Notes: generated by a model from the letters alone, not told the origin. 64,000 nucleotides of DNA from Areca catechu (GCA_021397845.1 CM038049.1:107662877-107726876), one strand, 5' to 3'. Shown: positions 45,959-58,977, numbered from the stretch's first letter. Numbers and translations are program-made.

Positions 45959-48389
45959 TGAAAGGATTATGCCCTATAAGCCAATATCTGTATCTCCCAG
46001 ACCATTGTAAATTGACAAATTAATAAAGGCAATAATTTTTTCATCATTCGCTGTGTCATTATATGATGAACCCCATAGATTAGGGCTATGGTTGTAGGGC
46101 TATGATGAGATCATACCAGTGAGATCTAAGGCCTTAAAACCCTAATCTAGAATATTCCTAGTCATAGGAACCCTGAGTTGGGGATCAGGGTTTTCCGGTA
46201 AGACTGGCACATCCTATGTATGCTGAAAAGGGTGACTGCTCTCACAGTCATTTGTGTAGGACACTAATACAAGGATGTGGGTGCTCATTAGTGAATGAGT
46301 TCACTGAATAGATCCAGTTTGAGAACATCTAATGGAGCCTTAGCTGCATGTCAATAGATGTTTCACATAGTGGGAGTTGTGCAAGTAGTCCTATGACCTG
46401 AGACTGCCATAATACCTTATGTACATGAACCCATGCTTTGGTTCAATCTCAATCATGACACTAGGTCATGCACGAGGTTGATGCTGGGTATGGTGAATTG
46501 TATATGAAGGTAATGAGTAGGTCAACAAGGAATTGATCACTCCTAGTAGGAGGAGATTGCATCCAGCCAAATTAGGTCAGATGATGATTCAGGAAATCTT
46601 TGATCAAAGTATAGATATTAGAAATGATTTCTAATATCGAATTAATTGAATCATTAGTGTATGACTGAGCTGGGAATGAGTATAAACTGGATTTGACATG
46701 ATTCCATATCCATAGTTATATTCGGGATGCAAGATGATTGAAGGATCGAATTGTACGGGAACTTTCCACTGAAGGGTAGTTTTGGAATTACACCAGAATT
46801 TCCATATCTTCCGGGTAGACATGACACGTTGCTAGACGTCAATCTTGTCTTGTGGGTTGATCAAATTAAATGGTTTAATTGGATCACTAATTAGGAGGAG
46901 TCCTAATTGACTGACTCGAGTTAGCTCGATTTGACCTAAATCGATTAGAATGAGTTCTGATCAGATTAGGTCAACTTGCACTCGGACCCACTGCTGGCTA
47001 AGTATGGAACCCAATGGGTCACACACTTAGGATAGATAATCAAGGATTTAATTTGGAATTAAATCTCGTTTGCAGATGAACACATTAGCATGTGTTGCAA
47101 ACCATGACTTCTACTTGAATCGAATTCGAGTTAGGGTTCCGATTTGGTCTTTTTTAGATCCAAATTCATTCCGGTTTGAATCTAATTGAAGATACAAAAT
47201 GTTGGGCTAACTATAGACTAGCAATTGGGCTAACCTAAGAGGCTAAACCCCTTTCCCACATCGCCTAAAACCCCTCCCCCTCTCTTCCCACGCGCGCGCG
47301 CAAGGAGAAGAGTCCACACGCGCGTGGACTCTTCCAAGACGCGTCTTTGCGTGAAAAGAAAGAAAAAACACCGGTGATTTTTTGAAGAGGCGTGGAAGAG
47401 AGTCCACCTAGGCGTGGACTCTCCAAAAAGAAAAAAAAAAAAAAAATACCGTGGAAAAGAAGAGAAAAACACCGAAGGGGCGCGACTCTTTTTTCTGCGC
47501 GCGCCCTTCTGTGTTTTTCACGATCTTTCTTCGCGTCTTCCCATCCCAAAGGCCGTGAGATTAATCCCAAGGGCCGTGAGATTAAGAGAGAAGACGTGAG
47601 AAGGGAGAGAGGGACGTGAGAGGATTTTTCAGAAGGAGAAGGTGCCTCTCTGTCGCCTATTTAAGAAGAAGGCTTCACCGTAAAAATTCATTCCAGATTT
47701 TCTACGGCGAAGCCTTGCTTCTCTTTCCTTCTCCCTCTCCAGAAGATTGTTTCCCCCTCCTCTCTTTCCTCTTTGATTCCTTTACAGAGCCTAGGCTCTG
47801 TCGAATCTCAGAACAGAAGGAGAGTCAGAGAGAGAAACTCTCCGACGGTAAAGGAAGAAGGCGCCTCTTTTCCTTCTTTCTTACATTAAGACAACTTTGT
47901 CTTAATTTTCTTCTCCCTCCAAGACAAGCTTTGTCTCACTTTAGGACAAGGGCTTATTCTTAAGACAAGAGTGTCTTAAGGGGCCAAAGTTGCTAAAAAC
48001 TAGGAGAAGAGTAAGAGAGAAAGTTTTGGTCCCCGTTTGGCTAGAGGAGTCCTAGCCAATAGCTCATATATCAAGTTCTTGGGGTAGAACTTGATTGGAA
48101 GGAACCCAATTGAGGAGTCACTGTCTTGATCATCTGCCCGTGTGGATCACCATCGGAGGGCGGACAAGTGGACGCCTAGTATGTTCAAAAGGTTACCCTA
48201 TTTGGAGTTTATTTCTACATCAGATTGGATATAGCGATCTGAGGTTAGTATCTAAACTGTGTTTAAATTTGGACATGCATGTAGTCATAAGTTTTAATTG
48301 CTAATAAGGAGATTTTGGGATTAGGGTTCAGACCTGATTTCATAAAGTTTTTGAAATCCACACTTCCGCACTGGTCACCGATCCCTACA
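45959..48389 (+). repeat. 3' LTR of Angela copy 3
   Basis: 2431 bp, nearly identical to the 5' LTR. Ends CCCTACA, followed by target duplicate gcccg. Confidence 0.96.
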
Positions 48390-48394
48390 GCCCG

Positions 48395-48565
48395 GCACTC
48401 GGAAACAAGCAATTTCATCACCCAGCATACAATCCAGAGATGTCAGATGGGAACTCCAAGCAAGTCCCACCATCTACCACCTATCTCATAGATGAGCAAT
48501 AGAATAAAAAAGAAGAAAGAAAGGAAAGAAAATAGAAAGAAGCGAAATGATAGCCAAGGGGTTTC
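48395..48565 (+). mobile_element. Element E, continued
   Basis: Joins directly to 38463 once Angela copy 3 and one target duplicate are set aside. Purine-rich noncoding sequence. 48561-48565 (gtttc) is the left target duplicate of element D. Confidence 0.6.
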
Positions 48566-50243
48566 TGATGGGGACATCAGATCAGTTAAAGATTTCAAGC
48601 ACCAATTTTGTTCTCTAAGTCATGTGTTAGTCAATTTTGAGTCCTGTACTAGAATTTAATTTTGAGTCCTATAATAAGTTGAGGCAAGAAGTCCATTAAG
48701 TTCAGTGAATCCCTTGTTGCAACAACCTCATGAGTCCTTAAATTTATTTGAGTCCTACAAGTTTGTTTCTAGTCATGTTTTGTACAAAAGGAGGACTACC
48801 AGACCAGAGCATTTACTAGGCCACTCCACCAGAGCTGAGTTCAAGTACCTAGACCCCTGCCAGGCCCCTTCTAGCTATGTCGCTTAAGAGGTAGGCCTTC
48901 ATGTGGCCAAGCACAGGTGGAGCACCCTCCTAGATTTGTGCCCTACCCAGTATCAGCGCCCAGGCCATGGCGCCCTGCCCTGGCCCACTAAAGCTAGCAC
49001 CCCCGTCCCAGGCCACTTCATGCCCTGGCACCCCAGGCTCCCAAAGAATCAGTGCCCCAGGCCTACAAGTGAACGGTGCCCCCTTAGGCCCATTCTTGCA
49101 TTTGGCACCCCAAGCCAGTCAAAGCCCAAGAGTTGGAGCCCATCCTAGTCCAGGTCCACCAAGGAATGGCGCCCCTCCAAGCCTTACACAACAAAGTTGG
49201 CACCCAAGTCCAAGCCCAGTAGGGAGTGGAAAAGTCAAAGCAGCCTAAGAGGATTTTATCCCAGCTCAAGCCCATGTAGAAAAGTCAAAGCTTCCAAGTT
49301 CTACAAGGAGTTCAATGTCCAAGTCCTATTAGAATTTAGGCCTCCTAATTTCAATCAAACTTTGTACTCCTAATTCTAGTTAAACCTTGTACTCCTTGTT
49401 CCGTACAAACTTGTAATCTAATTTTGACAGAGAAAGGACCCTGAGTGAATCTATAAATACCTCACCCCTCCCCCTCTTGTAAAATAATCTTTTATTCATG
49501 AAATAAACTCTGCTAAATTTTCTTGTGAAAATTTGTTCCTCCTTCATGGAGTGGGTGTGAGACCTGTGGTTATGTTGTTACTTTACAAACCCAAGCTGCC
49601 CCTGCTAATCTCTCTTCCCTCTAATCCAAGTCGTCCAGCCCTCTTTATCAAGCCAAGACATCCTCTTTGATGCCAGGCCACCCTCATCCAAGACCAGGCA
49701 TCCCTTTCTCCAAGTAGGCCGCCATACCTCCAATAGCCATCAGCCTTCTCTCTTCCAACTTCACCATGTTTACTATTTTTTCTTATTTTCTGTGAGCCTA
49801 ACCCGTGATATGTGCAAGATCCTTTTGGTGTTCACCTCCAAGGAAGAGGCCATCTTTGCCTCCTAGACTGACTGAAGAAAAGCCGGTTGATCCATGGAAT
49901 AACAGGCTGATCATCCAGGCAACAATCCGAAGTGCAGAGTGACTCCGTCTTCGATAGGATCTTCAAATCGTTGCTTGGTACAATCCATTCCCCTCCTAAG
50001 CTCTATGTTCTTTGAAGGTACACTATTCTAACCAGGGGTTTCTTAACCATTGAGGTCCTTCTTTTATTATTCTGCATCAATTTACTTGCAGGTACTATAG
50101 TTCTTGTTATTACTTGTCTTTCCTGCTAGTCTTTACTGTTTTTCGAGACTTTAGCCTCTAAAATAATTTTTAAAAAAATTTTAAAAAAATATGTTTACTA
50201 TTATTTTCTGCATATCTAGCATCCCTAGAGTCATCCCACATTA
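48566..50243 (+). repeat. 5' LTR of element D
   Basis: 1678 bp, from TGATGGGGACATC to CCCACATTA (CA mutated to TA). TATA box TATAAATA at 49452-49459. It provides the empty-site sequence for the solo LTR insertion (GCCCCAGGCCTAC at about 49051). Confidence 0.87.
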
Positions 50244-50246
50244 GTT

Positions 50247-50258
50247 TGGTATCAGAGC
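50247..50258 (+). other. Primer-binding site of element D
   Basis: TGGTATCAGAGC, three bases after the LTR end; perfect Met-tRNA site. Confidence 0.9.
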
Positions 50259-50575
50259 AGGATTAGCGCTTGTTCTCGCATCATAGTTTAAATTTCTACA
50301 TCCTGAAACCTGCATACCTAGTCAAAACATAGGACTGCTTACCCCATCAAATGTTTTTATTTTTTTCTAATTTTCATGGTTAATATCCTTTGTTTTGTCC
50401 TCTTTTTTCCTATTATTTTATGGATTCTCTTAGATTATAAAATAAATAGAAAAATAGCAAAAACAAAATCCTAACAAAAAAACTACATCCTGTCATCTGT
50501 TCTTGGGGTGAGAGATTAGGTCTAATTCACCAACATAGGAATACTGTTTTTCTCTAAGATTTGCATCACGTCTTC
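50259..50575 (+). other. Leader of element D, left part
   Basis: AT-rich noncoding sequence. It ends with tcttc (50571-50575), the left target duplicate of element C. Confidence 0.75.
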
Positions 50576-52349
50576 TGATGGGAAACATAGCTCTGATACC
50601 AATAAGATGATGCAGAATGATACGATATGGTGGAAGATGATTTAATTTTAGTTTAAGATGTTTCAAAGAGCAATGATCATAGCATAACAGACTAAAGAAA
50701 TTAAAGAAAAGAACTAACTACTTACCCGCAATCTGATCCATAAGCTATAATGAATAAGGACCCGATGGCTAGGAAACCATCTAAGATTAGGCTACTCCAT
50801 GGTTCAACTATCAAATCTAATGATAAAGGATTGGTTGCTTACTCCAATGGAGATTCTATTTGACTTGAGATAGATCGGCTGCTCGGTCACTCAGATCTCA
50901 CAGTAGGATGAAGATCAGGACTCCAGATTTTAGATCTACCATCAGATCTTGGTTCGAAAGCAAAGGATCCATCCTCTAAAGTCCTTGAATACCTGGGATC
51001 TATAGAGAAGGCAGCAAACAAGACTTTAAGATTGAAGTAATTCAGATTCAAAATGGAAAAAAATTGAAGGGTTGGATGCATAGAGTTTGAAGAAGATCGG
51101 TAGTAGCTTGACGAATCCGGCAAAACCTCCACTCAAGGACCTCATCGCCTTGAGCTCTCAAGGACCTCCCCACCTTGAGCTCTTAAGGACCTCCCCACCC
51201 TTAGAGAAAATCACTAAAGCCTAACCCAGCTTTGTGAAAGAAAAATTGTAGCATTTCATTTCATGAATCAGTAATTCAATTGCAAGGGGTATGGGGTCCT
51301 ATTTATAGGGTTCTTCACACAAGAAGATATCATAGTACTCCTTTGAATTCAAATTACATTTAAATTTGAATACTCCTTGGCTTCTTGGCTTCTTTCTTTA
51401 ATTTAAAATTTAAATACCTTTTTTTCTTGGCTTGGATGACTTCATGAAAAAAAAAGTATGACAGAATGTAGATGGGGCGCTAATCTTCTTCTCATTTGGC
51501 CCAAATCCTTCTCAATCTAATTTTTTAATCCTTCTTGATCGACAACATGAGATAAGAAGGCCTTTGAATACTTGAATTAAAATCCTTTCTTGAATTTGAA
51601 TTATGATGAAGATATCTCTCCTTTGAATTTGGGATGAACCTCCATTTATCTTGGACTCTTCCTTCCATTTAAATTTTGAATGAATCATAGGTGGGCGTCA
51701 TCTGGAATGGGTGACAAGAGAGAATGAGGGGTGCACCAGATAAGAAGCAGAGTCCTTCGGCTTTACTCCTCTTAAATGGGCGCCTCCTTGAAATCTCAAA
51801 TGGGTGATGAAAATAAATGGGATGGGGTGCCTCTCTTGGATAAACTTGGATTTTAAATGTTGTCCCAATGTCTGGATGTCCCATTGTCTGGATGTTCGAA
51901 TGTCTGGATGTCCGGATGTCTGGATGTCTGGATGTTTGGATGTTTGGATGTCCGGATTTTGTATGTCCGAATGTCTGGTAAAAAATTTGGACAACCCTTT
52001 TTTTACCTAGAATTGATCCACCAAGGTAATGATGACTTGGGTCATTGGTACTTATGACACCCCTTGACTGATTCAAGCACTAATTATATAACTCAAATTG
52101 GACAATTCACCAAATAAAGCAAATTAATGCTATTTACAAGACTCTTAAACCAATTGATGGATTCAATGGACTTAATTGGTAACTCAACAACCCTAATTGA
52201 CAAAATTACACTCAATTTGACATAATTACAAACTCAAAATAACTGGGACTCGAGTGTTCTTTGTGAAGAACACATGGACTTACTCATTGGTGATCCAAAT
52301 TAAATTGGAAAAGGTTTGCTTCCTCTTCCTGGCTCTTGTATCCTCACCA
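50576..52349 (-). repeat. 3' LTR of element C
   Basis: 1774 bp, from TGATGGGAAACA to TCCTCACCA on the plus strand. Minus-strand TATA box at about 51300-51307. Confidence 0.88.
51857..51985. repeat. GGATGTCT short tandem array in LTR C
   Basis: About ten imperfect 8-10-base units of GGATGTCT/GAATGTCT type. The matching stretch of the right LTR (about 56436-56515) has fewer units, and shorter versions occur in both LTRs of element A. Confidence 0.8.
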
Positions 52350-52985
52350 ATTCTCCCTGGGTGGGAGGAACTCAATCTCGTCGACTATGGGTCAATTTGG
52401 CTCTGGTAATGTTCTAGCAAGTCAAGGTTCAACTTTTGAAGATCCTCTCTGGTGATCTAAGAATCCTTAGACTCAGGTCTCCCTTGCTAACAAACTAGAT
52501 ATCTTTGATAGTTCTTATTTCTAGTAGTTATGATCTTATCATCCATGATCTGCTCAATCTTTTCTCTCCTCTCTGGTAATTTGGCTAGTGGACATTCTGG
52601 CATAGGGTCACTCTCAAAGGTGGGATCAGGCTCAAATGGCTTACTAGGTATCACCATTGGTTCCTTAAACTCGACTATATCACATATATTGAATGTCGGA
52701 CTAATACCTAACTCAGATGGTAATTCTAGCATATAAGAATTAGGTCCAATCTTTTTTATAATCCTATACGGTCCAGCACTATGGGTGTGTAGTTTTTTCA
52801 TGGTTCCGACTGGAAACCGTTAGGTCGTAACTTGATCATGATGAAGTCCTCTTCGTTAAACTCTTTAAATCTCTTATGTAAGTTAGCCTCGTGCTCATAT
52901 GATTCATTGCTCCTTTTAATTTTATTACTGATTTCTTTATGCAATGCTTTGACATGCTGTGCAAATGACTCTGTGGACTCTGGGA
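52350..52985 (-). pseudogene. Integrase C-terminus and chromodomain remnant, element C
   Basis: On the minus strand the retained part begins at TESFAQHVKALHKEI, the helix leading into the integrase C-terminal domain, the earliest integrase sequence kept by any of A-D. Then NEEDFIMIKLRP, a one-base shift at about 52800, KKLHTHSAGPYRIIKKIGPN, LGISPTF, and a chromodomain (IEQIMDDKIITT, then YQRYLVC and a stop). Residual WQGRPES-like sequence continues to the polypurine tract. It cannot be a working integrase. Confidence 0.8.
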
Positions 52986-53312
52986 CTCAGACTGACACTT
53001 GATGAAAAATAGACTTAACTATGTAATCCTATTAAGAGGAGTTTTATTGGACTCTTAGTGTCTAAACTTAACAGATGATTGATTCTCTAGGTTTGAACCT
53101 GGTCTGGTATGCACAAGAAAAGTTACCATGGATCTCTAGCAAATGCCATAAGGTCTTCCAAAAGTAGGTAGCAAAAGGGATGGGCTTTAAGAGCTCATGC
53201 AACCTGGTAATCTCTTCAAAATGAAACCTAATGGCTCTAGAAGCATGATAAGGGAAGGGTAGGAAATAATATCGGAGTCTTGGGATAACTTAGGGAAAGC
53301 ATGAAACAGACC

Positions 53313-54106
53313 TTAGTTACTCAGGATGACCTTAAGATTTGAATATTGATCTATTGGTGTAAGATCTATGGCAGGTAGGATGCTTCTAGGTGGCGGAAGG
53401 TCATCTGGAAGGTCTTCAGGAAGTTCATCTTGAAAGTCTTCTAAAATAATGTCGACCTCCTGGGGTTGTTCCTCAGGGACTTGAAGGAGGTTTTGTGTCG
53501 AGGCTAAAGGATTGGGTTTTTTTGAGGGCATTGAGATACGGGAACCAAGTCCTCACTAATTTCCTGTTGTTCTGATGTTTCAGGGCTAGGCTCAACAATC
53601 TTTTCTTTTCCAAGGGTTTCCTCGGTTAAGGTACTATAGTTGTCCTCCTCAAAGTCTTCTTCTTCGTATTCATCCATCAGGTTTTCTCCAACTTCATATA
53701 TTTCTACTATGGTTTCTGCTTGAGTAACCTTCTAGTCAATTAACTCTAAGTTTGCAATAGATATCTATTCTTTAGGGTCATTCTTAGGAACAAATAGGGT
53801 CACAGGAGTGGGTCGACTCGGATTAGGGTTCAGTCGGCTTTGATGAAAATTGGGTTAACTCTATTGTTGAATGGGTCGACTCGGGTAGACTATGCTAGAT
53901 CCTGATTTTTGATAAGGGGCACTAATCCAAATGGGTTCTGGCCAATAAATTCTGGTCCAGGGAAAGCCGATTTAGGTGAACCAAGGTTAGTCCAGGCCCT
54001 ACGGGTTCTTTCTAGGTTATTGAGTCGCTAGTCGGTCATACCTATTGTCCATCAGGGCACATTGTTCATTGAAGGTCTTTAATAAAATTTCTATAATGGA
54101 CTCCAT
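53313..54106 (-). pseudogene. Gag-like remnant, element C
   Basis: The ATG at 54106-54104 opens MESIIEILLKTFNEQ, equivalent to MESNFET in B and D. Many stops follow. Recognisable later pieces are the acidic stretch near 53700 (MDEYEEEDFEED), STLTEETL, and an open 72-codon tail at 53531-53313. No capsid core or zinc knuckle is visible. Confidence 0.6.
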
Positions 54107-55145
54107 GATTAGACTGGGTTGGGTTTGGCCTGCTCTATTGGTCATGCAATGCAAACATTACAAAACAACCTAAGTCTGTGGTTCCTAGACCCTAAGGGCC
54201 AATATAGTGCTTAGTCAAGGTAATAACCAAGACTGTAGTAACTCCTCAATTGGCTAGGTAAGAGGTGGGGTGGTGGGAGGCTTCCCTCACTTTCATGAGG
54301 TCCTAATTAAAGAACTACCAGTCTACTTAGGGCGTTTGCCTCCGGACCTCTAGCCTTAGACACCAATTCTCAAAAGCACACACAGAAGTGACTACTACAA
54401 TGGGTTAACTTGTATATAAAACCCGACCTGTTGCTGTTCCAAGCTTTAAGTGCTACGTGATTTTAATTAAGACTTAGGACTATGCAAATGGGGTTGGTTA
54501 TTTGGGGCTAAGGAAAGGATCTCAATCCTTCCATCATGTTATATTGCATGCCCTTAAGTATTTTCAAATGAATGCACAATCAAGATAAGATAAGATAACA
54601 CTAGCAATTCAAAATTTAAACTTTAAATTTCAAATTTTATGTTTAGACTTCAAATTTAGATTTTAAATTTTAAAATTTAAAATGCAGAAATTAAACTTTT
54701 ATGGAATTTAAACTATATGCTGAAATTCTAAAATAGAAATGTTCTCGGTAATAATCAGGCTTGAAGAAATTCTATGTACTGAATTAAATCCTAAGAAAAT
54801 AACATAAAATAAAACTAAATGTAATGAATCTAACAAAATAAAAATTAGAATGTTTTGATCTTCATACATATAGAAATAATTAAAATAATAGACTATATAC
54901 TGGAATGGATGGGATGCAGAAAATTAACCTTAAAGATACATTTCTCTTCGTTTTCTTCTTCAGGGGTCAATTCACAGCAGCACCCCTGCACACCATAGGA
55001 AATCCCCTTTGAATGGGATGTGAGGATTTTGCAGCCCTACTTTTTCTTATGACCGGATGGCCATCGTGAAGCACCCGATCCGAGTACTTAAAGAGAATTC
55101 AATAAGCATGAAACCCTAATCTAACCTAATGCTCTGATGCCAATA
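54107..55145 (-). other. Leader and PBS of element C
   Basis: About 1 kb, AT-rich, noncoding. PBS 55131-55142 reads TGGCATCAGAGC on the minus strand. A stretch at about 54590-54700 alternates AAATTTAAA-like words. Around 54960-55090 it closely resembles the leader of element A at about 19250-19380. Confidence 0.7.
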
Positions 55146-56903
55146 TGATGGGGAACATAACTTTGATACCAATAAGATGATGCGGAAAGATACAATATGG
55201 TGTAAGATGATTTAATTTTAGTTTAAGATGTTTTAAAGAGCAATGATCATAGCATAATAGACTAAAGAGATTAAACAAAGGAACTAACTACTTACCCGCA
55301 ATCTGATCTGTAAGCTATAATGAATAAGGACCCGATGGCTAGGAAACCATCTAAGATTAGGCTATTCCATGCTTCAACTATCAAATCTAATGAAAAAGGA
55401 TTGATTGCTTACCCCAATGAAGATTCTCTTTGACTCGGGATAGATCGGATGCTTGGTCGCTCAGATCTCGTAGCAGGATGAAGATCGGGACTCTAGATTT
55501 CAGATCTACCATCAGATCTCGGTTCGGAAGCAAAGGATCCATCCTCTAAAGTCCTTGAACACCTAGGATCTATAGAGAAGGCAGCAAACAAGACTTTAAG
55601 ATTGTAGTAATTCTGATTCAAAATGGAAAAAAATTGAAGGGTTGGATGCATAGAGTTTGAAGAAGATCGGTAGAGCTTGATGAATCCAGCAGAACCTCCA
55701 CTCAAGGACCTCACCACCTTGAACTCTCAAGGACCTCCCTGCCTTGAGCTCTTAAGGACCTCCCCACCCTTAAAGAAAATTACTAAAGCCTAACCCAGCT
55801 TTGTGGAAGAAAAATTACAGCATTTCATTTCATGAATCAATAATTCAATTACAAGGGGTATGGGGTCCTATTTATAGGGTTCTTCATACATGAAGATATC
55901 ATAGGACTCCTTTGAATTCAAATTACATTTAAATTTGAATACTCCTTAGCTTCTTGGCTTCTTCCTTGAATTTGAAATTTAAATCCCTTTTTTTCATGGC
56001 TTGGGCGACTTCATGAAAAAAATGTATGACAGAATGGAGATGGGAAGCTAATCTTCTTCTCATTTGGCGCAAATCCTTATCAATCTAATTTTTTAATCCT
56101 TCTTGATCAGCAACATGAGATAAGAAGGACTTTGAATACTTGAATTAAATTTTTTTTTTGAATTTGAATTAAGATGAAGATATCTCTCCTTTGAATTTGG
56201 GATGAACCTCCATTTATCTTGGACTCTTCCTCACATTTAAATTTTGAAAGAATCATGGGTGGGCGTCATCTGGAGTGGGCGACAAGATAGAATGAGGGGG
56301 GCACCAGATATGAAGCAGAGTCCTTCTACTTTACTCCTCTTAAATGGGCGCCTCCTTGAAATCTCAAATGGGCGATGAAAATAAATGGGATGGGACACCT
56401 CTCTTTGATATACTTGGATTTTAAATGTTGTCCCAATGTCTGGATGTCCAGATGTCTGGATGTCAGTGTCAAGATGTCTGGATGGCTGGATGTCCGAATG
56501 TCCGACTGTCTGGTAAAAAATTTGGACAACCTTTTTTTTACCTAGAATTGATCCACCAAGGTAATGATGACTTGGGTCTTGGATACTTATGACACCCCTT
56601 GACTTATTCAAGCACTAATTAGAGGACTCAAATTGGACAATTCACCTGACAAAGCAAATTAATGCTATTTACAAGACTCTTAAACCAATTGATGGACTCA
56701 ATGAACTCAATTGGTAACTCAACAACCCTAATTGACCAAATTACACTCAATTTGATCAAATTACAACTCAATTTGACCTAATTACAAACTCAAAATAACT
56801 GGGACTCAAGTGTTCTTTGTGAAGAACACATGGACATACTCATTGGTGATCCAAATTAAATTGGAAAAGGTTTGCTTCCTCTTCCTGCTCTGTGTCCTCA
56901 CCA
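55146..56903 (-). repeat. 5' LTR of element C
   Basis: 1758 bp, from TGATGGGGAACA to CCTCACCA on the plus strand. Several percent different from the left LTR. Followed by target duplicate tcttc. Confidence 0.88.
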
Positions 56904-56908
56904 TCTTC

Positions 56909-57882
56909 TCTGTCATGTCCCCTATTTTTTATGCATTTTTTATTAATTTTATAGATAAAAAAATAAAAAAATCTACACCTCAGTGACCCTAACCAGAATT
57001 CTATGTTTTCTACACCTAGTTAGAAACCCTAGGTTTTGCATCATCATACCATTTTTGCTCTGAAAACCGTACCAAATTCTGCATCAAAGCAGACCCATTT
57101 CTGCACCTAGTTAGAAACCTTAGGTTTTGCATCATCATACCATTTTTGCTCTAAAAACCGTACCAAATTCTGCATCAAAGCAGACCCATAATTTCAATTT
57201 CTGTGAATTCTGCATATATGACTGAGCCAAACCTAACTTACATCCAAACCCCCAATCCTAGCCAATTTTATTTGCTCTCCTAACCAACTTATAATTAAAA
57301 AGCCACCTCATAAAAAGATCAAAAAAAAAAAAATTATTCTCTGTTTTGTTAGTTGCATTAGGGTTCATCGATTATGAATCATATCATTAAACTAATCTTA
57401 AGGGCAATTTTACTCTATCAGATTAGGGCAGGATTTCATCACCTGTCCTGGGTCCAAAACAACCACCCAGCATCAAAACCCAAGCCCTAATTAAAACTAA
57501 CTAGCAACCTAATAGATTTAGGTCTGAGTCATGTGGATAAACTAGTGCATTCAATTCCTCAACTATTACTGCAAATTGGTGTATAAGGCTAGAGTCCGGT
57601 GGCAAACGCCCAAAGCGGACTGGTGGTTACTTAATTAGAACCCTGTCATAGGCAGAGGGAGCCTCCCACCACCCCATCTCTTACCTGGCCAGTGGAAGGA
57701 ATAGTTATTGAGTTGGGTGTAACTTGAGTCGACCCATTCCACTTTGATTCTAGGTCTAGCAAACCCTAGAACGTGCTAACCCTTGTGTACTTGACTGTAT
57801 CATAATTTCTTGATTGATTGATTGCATGACCACCAAGTCAGGAGTCCAATATAATTAGTCTAAACCCGAACCCAGTTCAACC
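56909..57882 (+). other. Leader of element D, right part
   Basis: Noncoding. It contains a 91-bp tandem duplication (57013-57103 and 57104-57188) and then sequence homologous to the leaders of A-C. Confidence 0.7.
57013..57188. repeat. 91-bp tandem duplication in leader of D
   Basis: Two adjacent copies beginning CACCTAGTTAGAAACC and ending in CAGACCCA, with few differences. Confidence 0.88.
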
Positions 57883-58977
57883 ATGGAGCCCAATTTCGAG
57901 ACTTTCATGAAGGACATGAATGACCAGTTTGCCCAATTGACCACCCAGATGAACCAATTGACCCAATACCCAAACCCATAATAGGCTTGACCACTTAGCC
58001 AATAGGTTTGACCAGGTAGGTAACCGATTAGAAACCCTAGTGAGATCCTGTAGGACCCATATAGACCAAAACCCGAGTCACCTCACACCTCCCAAACATA
58101 GGAGAGCCCCACACCCTGAATCCAGACCCTATGAACCCAGATCCTATGAACCTAGAACCTATGAACCTAGCCCCTATGCACCCACACCCAATAAAACCAT
58201 AACCCATAGGTCCGAGCCCTTGCCTTATGAGTCCAAGGAACTCGTAACCCCTAGGTATCGGCCTAGTGCCAGTAAGGTTTTCCCTAGTCGACCTGAACCC
58301 CATAGGATAGGTACCCATAGATCCAAGCCCACTTGTAACCCACTATACTTTAGTCAACCTGAATCCACTAGGATTAGTGCCCATAATCAGAAACCAGGGC
58401 CTAGCCAAATTCTTCTTAGCCAACCTCCTCCTACCACCCCACTGGTTCACAAGAATGACATTGAAGAAAAAGTGTATGAAGCTGATGTGACCTTAGTGGA
58501 TGAGTATGAAGAAGAAGAGGAGATACCTATATAAGTCCTAGAATTAGTTGACCTAGTAGATACCCAAACTAAAGCCCACCCAAAGTTAGTTGACCCTGAC
58601 CACACCCAAACTAAAGCTGTAGTGAATGACCATTAGAGAAAGAAATCCATGATCCTATGACTGCAACTCTACCTGAGGAGACACTAGAAGAAAGCCTAAT
58701 TATAGAGTCTAGTCCGAAGATTCAAGAACCCGAGGAATTTATTAAGGACCTGATCTCTTTAAACCAGTACCCTCAGGAAGAATTCTCTCCTATAGAGCCC
58801 ATTGATGATCTCTTCTTTGAAATTAATGATCCATTTTTCCATAATGCAGACCCTGTAGGTATACATCAACCCCATAAGGTCAACCTCATTAGTCAAGTAC
58901 TAATCCTTGACACCCCTTCCTGTATCCTATTCTATACAATCAACCCCGAACCCCCTTCTTACTTTCTATCCTACTAG
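57883..58977 (+). pseudogene. Gag-like polyprotein remnant, element D
   Basis: The ATG at 57883 opens MEPNFETFMKDMNDQFAQL, then stops. An open frame 58040-58534 holds clear Tyr-Glu-Pro repeats (RPYEPRSYEPRTYEPSPY), a Pro-rich part, and the acidic stretch LVHKNDIEEKVYEADVTLVD ending EEEEIPI. A second frame 58657-58977 gives TATLPEETLEESL, then EEFIKDLISLNQYPQEE, then a Pro/Asn/Tyr tail. The same modules occur in the same order in A and B. There is no capsid core, zinc knuckle or enzyme. The role of the repeat and acidic region is unknown. Confidence 0.7.

Larger units (their letters stand above)
38464..48389 (+). mobile_element. Angela-type copia retrotransposon, copy 3 (young, gag-pol open)
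   Basis: 9926 bp. LTRs 38464-40897 and 45959-48389, target duplication gcccg (38459-38463 and 48390-48394). By hand the LTRs differ at about 15 substitutions (about 0.6 percent) plus an A-run length change. With a commonly used plant LTR rate of 1.3e-8 per site per year that is roughly a quarter of a million years. PBS, hairpin array, a single 1296-codon gag-pol and polypurine tract are all present. It is the only structurally complete, uninterrupted copy in the window, though two conserved residues are altered. Confidence 0.97.
50576..56903 (-). mobile_element. Element C: complete non-autonomous chromovirus-like element
   Basis: 6328 bp on the minus strand with perfect target duplication tcttc (50571-50575 and 56904-56908). 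5' LTR 55146-56903, PBS 55131-55142 (one mismatch), gag-like remnant 54106-53313, spacer, integrase C-terminus with chromodomain 52985-52350, 3' LTR 50576-52349. Nothing has inserted into it, so its lack of PR, RT, RNase H and integrase core is not the result of later insertions. It is the type specimen for the family in this window. Confidence 0.9.
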
